Shown piece by piece: positions 1 to 6,225 of a stretch of DNA of 7,461 nucleotides. Each line of letters begins with the position of its first letter. Positions within the stretch are counted from its first letter, which is position 1. The notes beneath the pieces were generated by a model that was not told the origin of the DNA, made no database searches, and saw only the letters and a list, made by a program, of their open reading frames with translations. Origin of the DNA: CAYUYH01 sp964449175 (GTDB lineage: Bacteria; Planctomycetota; Phycisphaerae; SM23-33); contig CAYUYH010000139.1 of NCBI GenBank assembly GCA_964449175.1, positions 1 to 7,461 on the forward strand. Direction: 5' to 3'. The translations under genes were made by a program, and so were the position numbers.

Positions 1-7
1 GGGGATA

Positions 8-23
8 CCACTACATCTTGTGC
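8..23. promoter_or_regulatory. Candidate NrdR box (ribonucleotide reductase regulator site)
   Basis: The 16 bases ccactacatcttgtgc form an imperfect dyad whose core CACTACATCTTGTG agrees with the published NrdR consensus acaCwAtATaTwGtgt at every strongly conserved position (C, A, AT, T, G). NrdR is an ATP/dATP-sensing repressor of ribonucleotide reductase genes. The site lies beyond the 3' end of the TPR lipoprotein gene, so the gene it would control should start to the left of position 1, reading leftward. NrdR boxes usually occur in pairs about three helical turns apart. A partner could lie off the left edge; the only other resemblance visible is a half-site, CCACTA, at 34-39. A single short motif can arise by chance. 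Confidence 0.42.
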
Positions 24-80
24 CCCCGGCGCGCCACTATTTTGTCACGCACCCCGGCCTCAGGGCCTCGCAGGGTCGGC

Positions 81-1103
81 CTACAGCTCAGGCCCCTCGT
101 AGAGGGGCGTGTACTTCTTTACCAACTGCTTGAGATCGTCCTGTTTGGGCTGGATGTCCAGCGACGTATTCCACTGCTCCAAGGCCTTGTCTCGCAGGTC
201 GGTCCGGCTGCGGTCCATGACGTACTGCGCCATGTAGGTCACGCCCATGCCGCGATGGGCGGCCGCACTGCCGGCGTCCAGCTCCAGGGCCTTGGCGTAG
301 GCGTCCTGGGCCTTGGCGAAGTCGCGCAGGTAGAAGTAGCACGCCCCCGTCTTCTCCCACGGAATCGAACTGGCCGGGGCCTCCTGTGAGGCCGCCTGGA
401 ACGACTGGAGGGCTGCCTTCAGCCTGCCCTGCCGCATGTAGACCGACCCTAGCCGCACCAGCAGCCACGGCTGGTGGGCGTCCTGCTCCAGGGATGCCTT
501 GTAGGATGCGATCGCCTCGTAGAGCTCGCCGCGGTATTCCTGGATCGTGCCGAGGTTGCTCTGGGCCGCCGGGCTGGCCGGGTCGATCTGCACGGCGGCC
601 AGGCAGTACTGCTCAGCCTTATCCATCTCGCCCAGCTCGAAGTAGCACGCGGAGATGTTCAGGTGGCTGTCGAAGTCGCCCGGACTGAGCACGATCGCCC
701 GGAGGTACACCTCGACGGCCTTGGTCAGATACGTCCTGAACTGCTCGGTGACGTCGACGACCTGCTCGGCGAGGGCCTGATAGGTCACGCCCAGATTGTA
801 GTGGGCGCGGAAGGCAAATGGGTTCGTCTGGCAGGCGGTCTCGTAGGCTTCCCTGGCTTGGGCCCAGTCTCCGCGGTGGCGGTGGATGTCGCCGATAGCC
901 GTGTGGGCCACGGACAGCTCTGGGTCGATCTTCACGGCCTTAGCCAGCTCGGCCAGGGCGGCGTCGACTTCGCCGACCTCGGCGAGCAGCTCGCCCTTGA
1001 CGAAGTAGTCGATGGCCGCCTCCTCCGGAGCAGGCTGAGCGCAGCCGCCGGTCACCAACGCCAGTGTGACTGTCGCAGCGGCCAGTACAACTGTCTTCCG
1101 CAT
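81..1103 (-). CDS. TPR-repeat lipoprotein, function unknown
   Basis: This encodes a 340-residue exported protein. The ATG at 1103 is chosen because a GAGG motif lies four bases upstream and the product then opens with MRKTV followed by a hydrophobic stretch (residues 5-18) and Cys21. The 80 codons of open frame further upstream run through a terminator and palindromes and are unlikely to be coding. The lipobox VTGGC is non-canonical, since position -3 is Thr and not Leu, so lipidation is probable but not certain. The rest is about eight TPR units, near residues 31-62, 65-96, 99-141 (with an insert), 145-176, 179-210, 213-244, 247-278 and 281-322 (with an insert). Each shows the usual alternation of small residues, aromatic residues and a closing Pro, as in AVKIDPE and AAVQIDPAS. 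TPRs are protein-binding scaffolds, and no catalytic domain is visible. The protein probably sits in the periplasm, membrane-anchored, and organises an unidentified complex. Its own promoter lies at 1140-1168, so it appears to be transcribed separately from glgP. Confidence 0.88.
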   Translation of the reverse strand: MRKTVVLAAATVTLALVTGGCAQPAPEEAAIDYFVKGELLAEVGEVDAALAELAKAVKIDPELSVAHTAIGDIHRHRGDWAQAREAYETACQTNPFAFRAHYNLGVTYQALAEQVVDVTEQFRTYLTKAVEVYLRAIVLSPGDFDSHLNISACYFELGEMDKAEQYCLAAVQIDPASPAAQSNLGTIQEYRGELYEAIASYKASLEQDAHQPWLLVRLGSVYMRQGRLKAALQSFQAASQEAPASSIPWEKTGACYFYLRDFAKAQDAYAKALELDAGSAAAHRGMGVTYMAQYVMDRSRTDLRDKALEQWNTSLDIQPKQDDLKQLVKKYTPLYEGPEL

Positions 1104-1139
1104 GGCATCCTCGCTGGAGTCTGTCCACGAATCAGGGAG

Positions 1140-1168
1140 TTTGTAGTGTCTGCGCCGCGCGTGGTCAA
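1140..1168 (-). promoter_or_regulatory. Sigma70-type promoter for the TPR lipoprotein gene
   Basis: Read on the minus strand, a -35 hexamer TTGACC (1168-1163, five of six matches to TTGACA) is followed after exactly 17 bases by TACAAA (1145-1140, four of six matches to TATAAT). The predicted start of transcription near 1133 leaves a leader of about 30 bases before the ATG at 1103. The -35 box begins only three bases beyond the T-run of the glgP terminator, so the two signals abut and separate the transcription units. Confidence 0.6.
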
Positions 1169-1170
1169 GG

Positions 1171-1204
1171 AAAACACCCGCCGGTCGGCCTTCGCCGGCG
1201 GGTG
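1171..1204 (-). terminator. Rho-independent terminator of glgP
   Basis: The arms cacccgccgg (1175-1184) and ccggcgggtg (1195-1204) are a perfect 10-bp inverted repeat around a 10-base loop. On the minus strand the stem is followed by TTTTCCTT (four Ts at 1174-1171). On the plus strand no T-run follows, so it is directional. It lies about 140 bases past the glgP stop codon and just before the lipoprotein promoter. Confidence 0.72.
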
Positions 1205-1227
1205 CTGTGTAGTGGTGGCATGGACAT

Positions 1228-1272
1228 CTCGCCGCGGCGAGTCGCCGTGGCGACCTGCGCATGCGGCATGCG
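1228..1272. repeat. Adjacent small palindromes and a 7-base tandem repeat
   Basis: A perfect 14-base palindrome, ctcgccgcggcgag (1228-1241), is followed at once by a second dyad, tcgccgtggcga (1242-1253), and then by a tandem duplication of gcatgcg (1259-1265 and 1266-1272). All lie in the non-coding spacer between the glgP stop and its terminator. They would be transcribed into the glgP 3' untranslated region and might protect its 3' end. They may also simply be remnants of a dispersed intergenic repeat. Confidence 0.4.
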
Positions 1273-1320
1273 GTTGTTTGGGCGGGGGTCACAGCGGCCT
1301 TGAGCGTCTGCCAAGAGCCT

Positions 1321-1339
1321 CGCGGGCGAGACGCCCGCG
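1321..1339. repeat. GRDARAT-type intergenic palindrome
   Basis: The arms cgcgggcg (1321-1328) and cgcccgcg (1332-1339) form a perfect 8-bp stem with the three-base loop aga, and ccacg follows. Read in one plus-strand frame it gives RGRDARAT. I recall this short peptide as a common product of repeated intergenic palindromes in PVC-group genomes. It starts 25 bases past the lower end of glgP (stop at 1346-1348) on the transcribed side. Only one clear copy exists in this window, so its repetitive nature is from memory and not shown here. Confidence 0.5.
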
Positions 1340-1345
1340 CCACGC

Positions 1346-3961
1346 TCAGGCCCAGCGGATCATGGCCATTTCGTAGGGTGTCGCCAGGAGGTTGTGTTTG
1401 GGCAGGACGCGCAGCGTGTAACCGCTCCGGCCGCTGCGGTCGCAGGGCATCTCGACGGAGTACCGCACGCGGCTGTCGGCCTCCTGGGCGACCTGCCGCA
1501 TTTCTATCGCCAAGCCGTCATTGAGCTGTCCGTCCTGATCGAGCGGCCCGTGGTAGATCTCAACCTTCACGTCGTCGGGGCTGAGCCGGCCCAGGTTGAC
1601 CACAGCCTGGACGGCGACGTTCGTGCCGACCTTGCCCCCTCCCCCCTCTGCCATGTTGTCGCTGACGCCCTCGATCTTCACCTGGTCGAAGTTCTCGCGG
1701 ATACGCTGCTTCCAGCCGCTGAGCTCCTTGGCGCGGGCGAGTGAATCGGCCGTCAGCTCGTCCCATCGCTTAGCGGCGGGTACGTAGCACCGCTCGGCGT
1801 AGTCGCGGACCATGCGGTTGGTGTTGAACTTGGGGGCGAGCGTGCCGATGGCGGCCTTCATCTTCGCGATCCAGCCCCTGGGCAGGCCGTCGCCGCCGCG
1901 ATCATAGAACAGCGGTATGATCTCCTTCTCGAGCAGGTCGTACAGCGCCTGCGACTCGACGGTGTTCTGATACTCCAGGTCGTCGTAGGCCTCGCCCGAG
2001 CCGATCGCCCACCCGACGGCGGGGTCGTAGCCTTCCTCCCACCAGCCGTCGGGCACGGAGACGTTCAGCGCGCCGTTGGCGGCGGCCTTCATGCCGCTGG
2101 TGCCCGAGGCCTCCATCGGCCGCAGGGGCGTGTTGAGCCAAACATCGACGCCCTGCACGAGGTAGCGGGCCACGTTCACGTCGTAGTCTTCCAGGAACAC
2201 CAGCGACTTCCGCAGCGGGCCCTTCCGCGCNNNNNNNNNNTCTTCGAGGAATACCATGTAACGGCGGAAAGGTTCCTTCCTGGCCGTGTGGACGATCTGG
2301 CGGATGAGGTCCTTGCCCGGATTGTCGCGCGGGTGCGCCTTGCCGGCGAAGATGATCTGGCACCGGCGGCCTTGCTTGTTGAGTATCTCGCTCAGCCTGT
2401 CGAGGTCCAAGAGGATGAGGTTGGCGCGCTTGTACGTGGCGAAGCGCCTGGCGAAGCCGATGGTCAGCACCTCCGGGTCCAGCACTTCGTCGGCGGCGGC
2501 CAGCTCAGCCGACCCCGCCCCGCGCTTGGCAAGCTGCTCGCGAAGGCGACGGCGGAGGAACACGACCAGCCGCTCGCGGCGGCGCTCGTGCGTTCGCCAG
2601 AGCTCCATGTCCGGTATCTGTTCCACGTCCCTGCCCGCGCTGGACTCGGCTGATCGCTCGTACCAGTCGACGCCGAGGTAGCGGTCGTAGAGGGTGGCCA
2701 TGTCGTGGCTGATCCAGCTCCGCACGTGGACGCCGTTGGTCACGGCGTAGATGGGCACCTCGCGCAGCGGCACGCCCGGCCAGATGCCGCCCCACAGCTT
2801 GCGGCTGACCTCGCCGTGCAACCGGCTGACGCCGTTCCGTGCGCTGCTGAACCGCAGCGCCATCACGGTCAGGCTCAGCGGCTCGTCCTTGCTGCCGACC
2901 TCCTGTCGGCCAAGGGCCAGGAACTGTTCCCGGCTCAGGCCAAGTTGGCCCCAGTAATTCGCGAAGTACTTGTCTATCAGCCACGGCTCGAAGGCATCGT
3001 TGCCTGCCGGGACGGGCGTGTGCGTGGTGAAGACGTTCGACGCAGCCACCGCCTCGCGGGCCTCCTGGAAGGTGATTCCCATCTCAGCCATCATGATGCG
3101 GCAGCGATCGACGGCCAGGAAGGCGGAGTGGCCTTCGTTCATGTGGTAGACCTTCGGCGAGATGCCCATGGCCTTCAGGGCCCGCACGCCGCCTATGCCC
3201 AGCACTATCTCCTGGCGGATTCGCATCTCCTGGTCGCCGCCGTACAGCTGCGAGGTGATGTGGCGGTCCTCGGGCGTGTTGGCCGGGACGTTGGTGTCCA
3301 GCAGGTACAGGGCGGTCTTGCCGACCTGGAGCCGCCAGACCTGGGCCTTGGTGGCCCGCCCCATCATCTCCACGCTGGTCGTCAGCGGCTGACCGTCTTC
3401 GCCGCGGATCAGCTCGACGGGCATGTTGTGGAAGTCGTTCCGCGGGTACAGCTCCAGCTGCCAGCCGTCGGCGTTGAGCCGCTGGCGGAAGTAGCCCTGC
3501 TGATACAGCAGCCCCACCGCGACCAGCGGGACGTCCATGTCCGAAGCGCTCTTCAGGTGGTCGCCGGCCAGGACGCCCAGCCCGCCGGAGTAGATGGGCA
3601 GGCTCTCGGTGATGCCGTACTCCGCGCAGAAGTAGGCCACGGTCGGCTGGCGGTCGCCGCCGTAGGTCTTGGCCCACCAGCCGGGCTTGGACATGTAGTC
3701 GCCCAGCGCCTTGTGCACTCGCTGAAGGTGCGTGAGGAAGCCATCGTCCTTGGCCATCGCCGCCAGCCTCCGCTGGTCTATCCTGCCCAGCATGGCCCGG
3801 GGGTTGTGATAGCATTCCTCCCACGCCCGCCGGTCAAGCCGACGGAACAAGTCCTGAGCGTCGCCGTTCCATGTCCACCAGAGGTTGCCCGCTATCTCCA
3901 GCAGGGGCATAAGGACTTCCGGCAGGGACGGCTCGACGGTGAATGTCCTCAACGGTCGCAT
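1346..3961 (-). CDS. glgP: Alpha-glucan (glycogen) phosphorylase, DUF3417/GT35 family
   Basis: The cytoplasmic enzyme removes glucose from the non-reducing ends of glycogen-type glucans with phosphate, giving glucose 1-phosphate and using pyridoxal phosphate as cofactor. With the ATG at 3961 the product is 871 residues including four unknowns. An in-frame GTG at 4009 would add 16 residues of no family character; family members open with a (K/R)TFTV-like stretch, here MRPLRTFTV. The DUF3417 domain comes first (LLEIAGNLWWTWN, residues 20-32). The phosphorylase core follows: CAEYGITESLPIYSGGLG from residue 112, NEGHSAF at 275, THTPVPAGND at 313, FARRFATYKRANLI at 503, FAGKAHP at 538. EASGTSGMK (617-625) carries the PLP-binding Lys625. 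The last 110 or so residues are the C-terminal extension usual in this subfamily. No good Shine-Dalgarno sequence precedes the ATG. A ten-N gap splits the gene, with homologous sequence on both sides, so about 18 residues near 564-590 are probably spurious. Without them the length would be near 853, normal for the family. Confidence 0.93.
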   Translation of the reverse strand: MRPLRTFTVEPSLPEVLMPLLEIAGNLWWTWNGDAQDLFRRLDRRAWEECYHNPRAMLGRIDQRRLAAMAKDDGFLTHLQRVHKALGDYMSKPGWWAKTYGGDRQPTVAYFCAEYGITESLPIYSGGLGVLAGDHLKSASDMDVPLVAVGLLYQQGYFRQRLNADGWQLELYPRNDFHNMPVELIRGEDGQPLTTSVEMMGRATKAQVWRLQVGKTALYLLDTNVPANTPEDRHITSQLYGGDQEMRIRQEIVLGIGGVRALKAMGISPKVYHMNEGHSAFLAVDRCRIMMAEMGITFQEAREAVAASNVFTTHTPVPAGNDAFEPWLIDKYFANYWGQLGLSREQFLALGRQEVGSKDEPLSLTVMALRFSSARNGVSRLHGEVSRKLWGGIWPGVPLREVPIYAVTNGVHVRSWISHDMATLYDRYLGVDWYERSAESSAGRDVEQIPDMELWRTHERRRERLVVFLRRRLREQLAKRGAGSAELAAADEVLDPEVLTIGFARRFATYKRANLILLDLDRLSEILNKQGRRCQIIFAGKAHPRDNPGKDLIRQIVHTARKEPFRRYMVFLEXXXXARKGPLRKSLVFLEDYDVNVARYLVQGVDVWLNTPLRPMEASGTSGMKAAANGALNVSVPDGWWEEGYDPAVGWAIGSGEAYDDLEYQNTVESQALYDLLEKEIIPLFYDRGGDGLPRGWIAKMKAAIGTLAPKFNTNRMVRDYAERCYVPAAKRWDELTADSLARAKELSGWKQRIRENFDQVKIEGVSDNMAEGGGGKVGTNVAVQAVVNLGRLSPDDVKVEIYHGPLDQDGQLNDGLAIEMRQVAQEADSRVRYSVEMPCDRSGRSGYTLRVLPKHNLLATPYEMAMIRWA
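2187..2284 (-). repeat. Duplicated glgP segment flanking the gap (probable artefact)
   Basis: In the glgP frame the right flank ends ARKEPFRRYMVFLE plus a partial codon GA (Asp or Glu). The left flank resumes with ARKGPLRKSLVFLEDYD. Aligned without gaps, the 44 bases at 2241-2284 and 2187-2230 agree at 28 positions by hand count, and the peptides agree at 9 of 14. The family has one such segment, ending in VFLEDYD followed by NVARYLVQG. The divergence is too large for sequencing error alone. Possible explanations are contigs from two related genomes, a paralogue, or poor-quality contig ends. Confidence 0.8.
2231..2240. other. Assembly gap of ten Ns inside glgP
   Basis: Ten consecutive Ns are a standard scaffold filler, so the real distance is unknown. 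The glgP frame happens to stay open across them (four unknown residues). Sequence just before and after the gap encodes the same part of the enzyme, which suggests that the true gap is negative, meaning that the contig ends overlap. Confidence 0.95.
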
Positions 3962-4003
3962 AGGGCAGTGGTATCTTCCTATATGACAAGAACCAAGCGA
4001 TGC

Positions 4004-4018
4004 AGCCACAGCCGGGCC
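4004..4018 (+). repeat. 15-base repeat, copy 1 (glgP leader)
   Basis: The sequence agccacagccgggcc occurs here, in the predicted untranslated leader of glgP, and again at 6324-6338 upstream of gdhA, in the same orientation. Both copies are in non-coding DNA. The bases on either side do not match further. Confidence 0.45.
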
Positions 4019-4063
4019 ACGGACGGCTACGCTGCTAATTCATCGGCATTTGCGGCTGGGATG

Positions 4064-4072
4064 ATTATAGCA
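4064..4072 (-). promoter_or_regulatory. Extended -10 promoter for glgP
   Basis: On the minus strand the sequence TGCTATAAT contains a perfect TATAAT (4069-4064) preceded by the TGn extension. This configuration can act without a good -35 box, and none is seen at the right distance. Transcription would start near 4057, giving glgP a leader of about 95 bases. The element stands out in otherwise GC-rich DNA. Confidence 0.55.
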
Positions 4073-4183
4073 TTGCTGCCGCTGCGATTCCGGCGGCGTT
4101 GGCCCCGGCCCGGCAAGGCCCGCGGGCGGGCGGTCGGCAAAGAACAAACACGCCTCCCGGCGGCGTAGAATGAAGTGAGAGCC

Positions 4184-4214
4184 CCTGCCTGTATGCCGAT
4201 GAATACTGGGCAGG
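4184..4214 (+). other. Stable hairpin in the divergent intergenic region
   Basis: The stem pairs cctgcct (4184-4190) with gggcagg (4208-4214), has one unpaired T, then pairs gtat (4191-4194) with atac (4203-4206) around an 8-base loop. That is 11 base pairs, one of them G-T. No T-run follows on either strand, so it is not a rho-independent terminator. Its left arm CCTGCC could also pair with GGCAGG inside the AGGAGG-containing stretch near 4273. Function unknown. Confidence 0.4.
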
Positions 4215-4367
4215 CCCGGCCAATGCCTGCACGGCCGAACGCACCTTCGGGCCGCGGGCGCCTACAGGCCGGGCAGGAGGCAAGGGAGTATGCGACAGCG
4301 GCAGAAGTCAGAATTCAAGCCAGCCCCTGACGACGGGTCGAGAAGGCGCCCCCAGGCCGACAAGGCC

Positions 4368-4395
4368 TTGCGATGGCGCGACGTTCTGGTAAGCT
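4368..4395 (+). promoter_or_regulatory. Weak candidate promoter for the secreted TPR gene
   Basis: TTGCGA (4368-4373, four of six to TTGACA) is followed after 16 bases by TAAGCT (4390-4395, three of six), which carries a TGG extension at 4387-4389. It would give a leader of about 100 bases before the GTG at 4501. The match is weak, and other starts of transcription are possible. Confidence 0.25.
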
Positions 4396-4487
4396 GGAAG
4401 CTGTATGGGCGAAGTCGATGGCTGCATTCATTCGGCGAGGCGGCTGAGGATACGCCAACCTCGCATAGATGAGCCGGACGCCCCAGC

Positions 4488-4492
4488 GGGAG
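4488..4492 (+). promoter_or_regulatory. Ribosome binding site that fixes the GTG start at 4501
   Basis: GGGAG lies eight bases before GTG 4501. The signal peptide begins directly after this codon, which supports it over the in-frame ATG at 4405. That ATG has no comparable motif at the right distance and would place 32 polar residues before the signal peptide. Confidence 0.6.
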
Positions 4493-4500
4493 ACCGGGCC

Positions 4501-6135
4501 GTGAGGACGGCGAGTCGGTACATCATCGCCGCAGCTTGCCTGGTGCTGGCCCATGGTTGGGCATCGGGGCAGGTGCGTGTCATCCAGTACGGGCAGGCGC
4601 TCGACGCCAACCTGCTGGTCGGCAGCGGCGGGCAGAACGTCGCGCGGTACACCGAGCCGGTCAACTCCCAACTGTTCGTGACGCGCCAGGTCAGCGGTCT
4701 GGCCGGTTTCAGGGGGTCGGTCGCCTACAGCGCCCCCGATCAACTCAACCTCACACTTCCGTCGGCCGGGCTGGACACGTTCACGCGGCAGTCCGTGGGC
4801 CTGGGCGATGTCACCTCCGGCAGCCCCTATATGGTCTCGCCGTTCTACGAGCGGTCGAGCACGATCCCCGGCCTGCGCGACATTGCCGCCGGACGGGCCT
4901 TTCCCGGCACGAACGTACCCACCTCGGTCGCACCGGCCCCCGAGGGGCTGTACGGGCAAGTGGGCACGGCGATCTACGACACCACGGCGACATCGCATTG
5001 GCAGCGCAGCCCGGGCACTGGGCTGGGCCTGCCGCCCGGCGGCACGCGCTTCGAGACGTTCGACGACCGAGGGCAACTGCATGACTTCGGCGAGGGCGCC
5101 GGGCTGTTCGCGGTATCCAACGCCGCTGAGCGGGTGCGCCTCGCGCGGGAACTCAGCGAGGTGACGCTGCCGGAGAACCTGGCCGTCGAGACCGAGATCC
5201 ACACGCGCGTCGATCGCACGCCCGAGGAACAGCGCATGGCGGACCTCCAGCCGGCGGAGTGGGCCCCGGAGCCGGAGGACCCCAACGCCCAGCTCCAAGT
5301 CCGCCAGAGGCCCATCCGGTCGCCCGAGGCCGAGGGCATGCAATGGCAGCCCGGCGAGGACGTCTTCAGCGACATACTCGCGCGTCTCAGCGGCGGGCCC
5401 GCCGACCAGAACGTCAGCCCCCTGGCCAAGTTCGAGAAGATGCGTCAGCCGACGGAGCCTAACGCCCCCTCCGCCCCCGGGAGCGAGGACCAGCACCCGG
5501 ACGGCCAGATCTACGAGCGACCGATCATGGCGCCGGTCGAGCGCCAGAGCCTGCTGACGCCGAGGCCGCCGCGAGGCATCGTCGAGTATACCGCCGAGGG
5601 CCGGCTGCTGATTCACGGCCTGGCCGGCAGGGGCCACGATAAGTTCAACATGCTGATGTCAGCCGCCGAGGCGAAGCTCAAGGCCGGCGAGTACCGTGAA
5701 GCGGTCGAGACATATCGCCAAGCCGTCACCGAGGACCGGCGGAACCCGCTGGGCCGGCTCGGCCTGGCGGTGGCGCTGTTCGCCGCCGGCCAGCCGTCGG
5801 GCGCGGCCTACCAGCTCAGGAGAGCGGCCCAACTGTTCCCGCCCATACTCAGCTCGGGCCTGGACCTGGCCGGCATGGTGGACACCGAGCTGATCACGAG
5901 GCGTCTGGACTATGTTGAGCAGCGAATGTCACACCCGCAGGCGGGCGGCGAGCCGATGCTGTACTTCATCGCGGCGTACATCCACGCCAACCTCGGCCAC
6001 GACAGCAAGGCCTATGAATACGCGCAGAAGATGCAGGGCGAATCCCTGGACGACAAGGTTCTGGCCGACTACGCCGCCTCGCTTCTGGTAGCCAAGCGGC
6101 CGACGTCCGCCCCGGCCACCGCGCCGGGCGGGTGA
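4501..6135 (+). CDS. Secreted protein with C-terminal TPR repeats, function unknown
   Basis: With the GTG start the product has 544 residues. Residues 1-23 form a signal peptide (RTASRY, then a hydrophobic core IIAAACLVLA, cleavage probably after ASG before Gln24), so the protein is exported. Residues 33-46 read ALDANLLVGSGGQN; I recall this Leu-Asp-Ala-Asn...Gly-Ser-Gly-Gly motif in exported planctomycetal proteins, whose function I do not know. Residues 47-230 are rich in Gly, Ser, Thr and Pro with no recognised fold. Residues 232-365 form an acidic, proline-rich and probably disordered linker. TPR-like helices follow: 382-413 (AEAKLKAGEYREAVETYRQA), 416-447 (LGLAVALFAAGQPSGAAYQL), and a third near 485-516. 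The C-terminal tail is Ala/Pro-rich. No cysteine pairs, catalytic motif or membrane anchor beyond the signal peptide are seen. A scaffold role in the envelope is inference. A terminator follows at 6226-6266, so it is probably monocistronic. Confidence 0.85.
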   Translation: MRTASRYIIAAACLVLAHGWASGQVRVIQYGQALDANLLVGSGGQNVARYTEPVNSQLFVTRQVSGLAGFRGSVAYSAPDQLNLTLPSAGLDTFTRQSVGLGDVTSGSPYMVSPFYERSSTIPGLRDIAAGRAFPGTNVPTSVAPAPEGLYGQVGTAIYDTTATSHWQRSPGTGLGLPPGGTRFETFDDRGQLHDFGEGAGLFAVSNAAERVRLARELSEVTLPENLAVETEIHTRVDRTPEEQRMADLQPAEWAPEPEDPNAQLQVRQRPIRSPEAEGMQWQPGEDVFSDILARLSGGPADQNVSPLAKFEKMRQPTEPNAPSAPGSEDQHPDGQIYERPIMAPVERQSLLTPRPPRGIVEYTAEGRLLIHGLAGRGHDKFNMLMSAAEAKLKAGEYREAVETYRQAVTEDRRNPLGRLGLAVALFAAGQPSGAAYQLRRAAQLFPPILSSGLDLAGMVDTELITRRLDYVEQRMSHPQAGGEPMLYFIAAYIHANLGHDSKAYEYAQKMQGESLDDKVLADYAASLLVAKRPTSAPATAPGG

Positions 6136-6225
6136 CGACCGCCCCGGCCTGTTTCGCCCATTCACTACTAAACCGCCCCCCTGCTGCTTCCGATATGACT
6201 GGTGAAGTCATCCCTGTCAATTGGC

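Larger units (their letters stand above)
3962..4500. other. Divergent intergenic region between glgP and the secreted TPR gene
   Basis: This stretch of about 540 bases has no convincing gene. It contains the glgP leader and extended -10 promoter, a GC-rich middle part, a stable hairpin at 4184-4214 and a weak plus-strand promoter near 4368-4395. A 60-codon open frame at 4290-4472 has a good AGGAGG motif nine bases upstream. Its third-position GC is clearly lower than in the flanking genes, it uses rarer Arg codons (CGA, AGA), and its product is a featureless basic peptide, so I do not call it a gene. No tRNA or familiar structured RNA is recognisable. Confidence 0.6.

Noticed and set aside
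34..49. Second NrdR box
   Set aside because: Only the half-site CCACTA matches; the other half fails at three conserved positions, and the spacing to the first site (26 bases) is not the usual one.
1104..1343. N-terminal extension of the lipoprotein by 80 codons up to 1343
   Set aside because: It would be translated through a terminator, a promoter and palindromes, and would bury the signal peptide in the interior.
474..1376. Long plus-strand open frame opposite the lipoprotein gene
   Set aside because: It is a mirror of a high-GC coding strand; its translation has no domain, whereas the minus strand gives clear TPRs.
2705..4168. Long plus-strand open frame opposite glgP (487 codons)
   Set aside because: The antisense frame stays open only because of GC-rich codon structure; the minus strand encodes an unmistakable phosphorylase.
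4290..4472. A 60-codon plus-strand open frame with AGGAGG nine bases upstream of its ATG
   Set aside because: Its third-position GC is clearly lower than in the neighbouring genes, it uses rarer Arg codons, and the product has no recognisable feature. The candidate promoter of the next gene lies inside it. A chance frame is more likely.
4405..4500. In-frame ATG at 4405 as the start of the secreted TPR protein
   Set aside because: It would put 32 polar residues ahead of a signal peptide and lacks a suitable ribosome binding site, whereas GTG 4501 has GGGAG at good spacing.
4315..5637. Long minus-strand open frame opposite the secreted TPR gene
   Set aside because: It has no recognisable domain, while the plus frame has a signal peptide, TPRs and a ribosome binding site.
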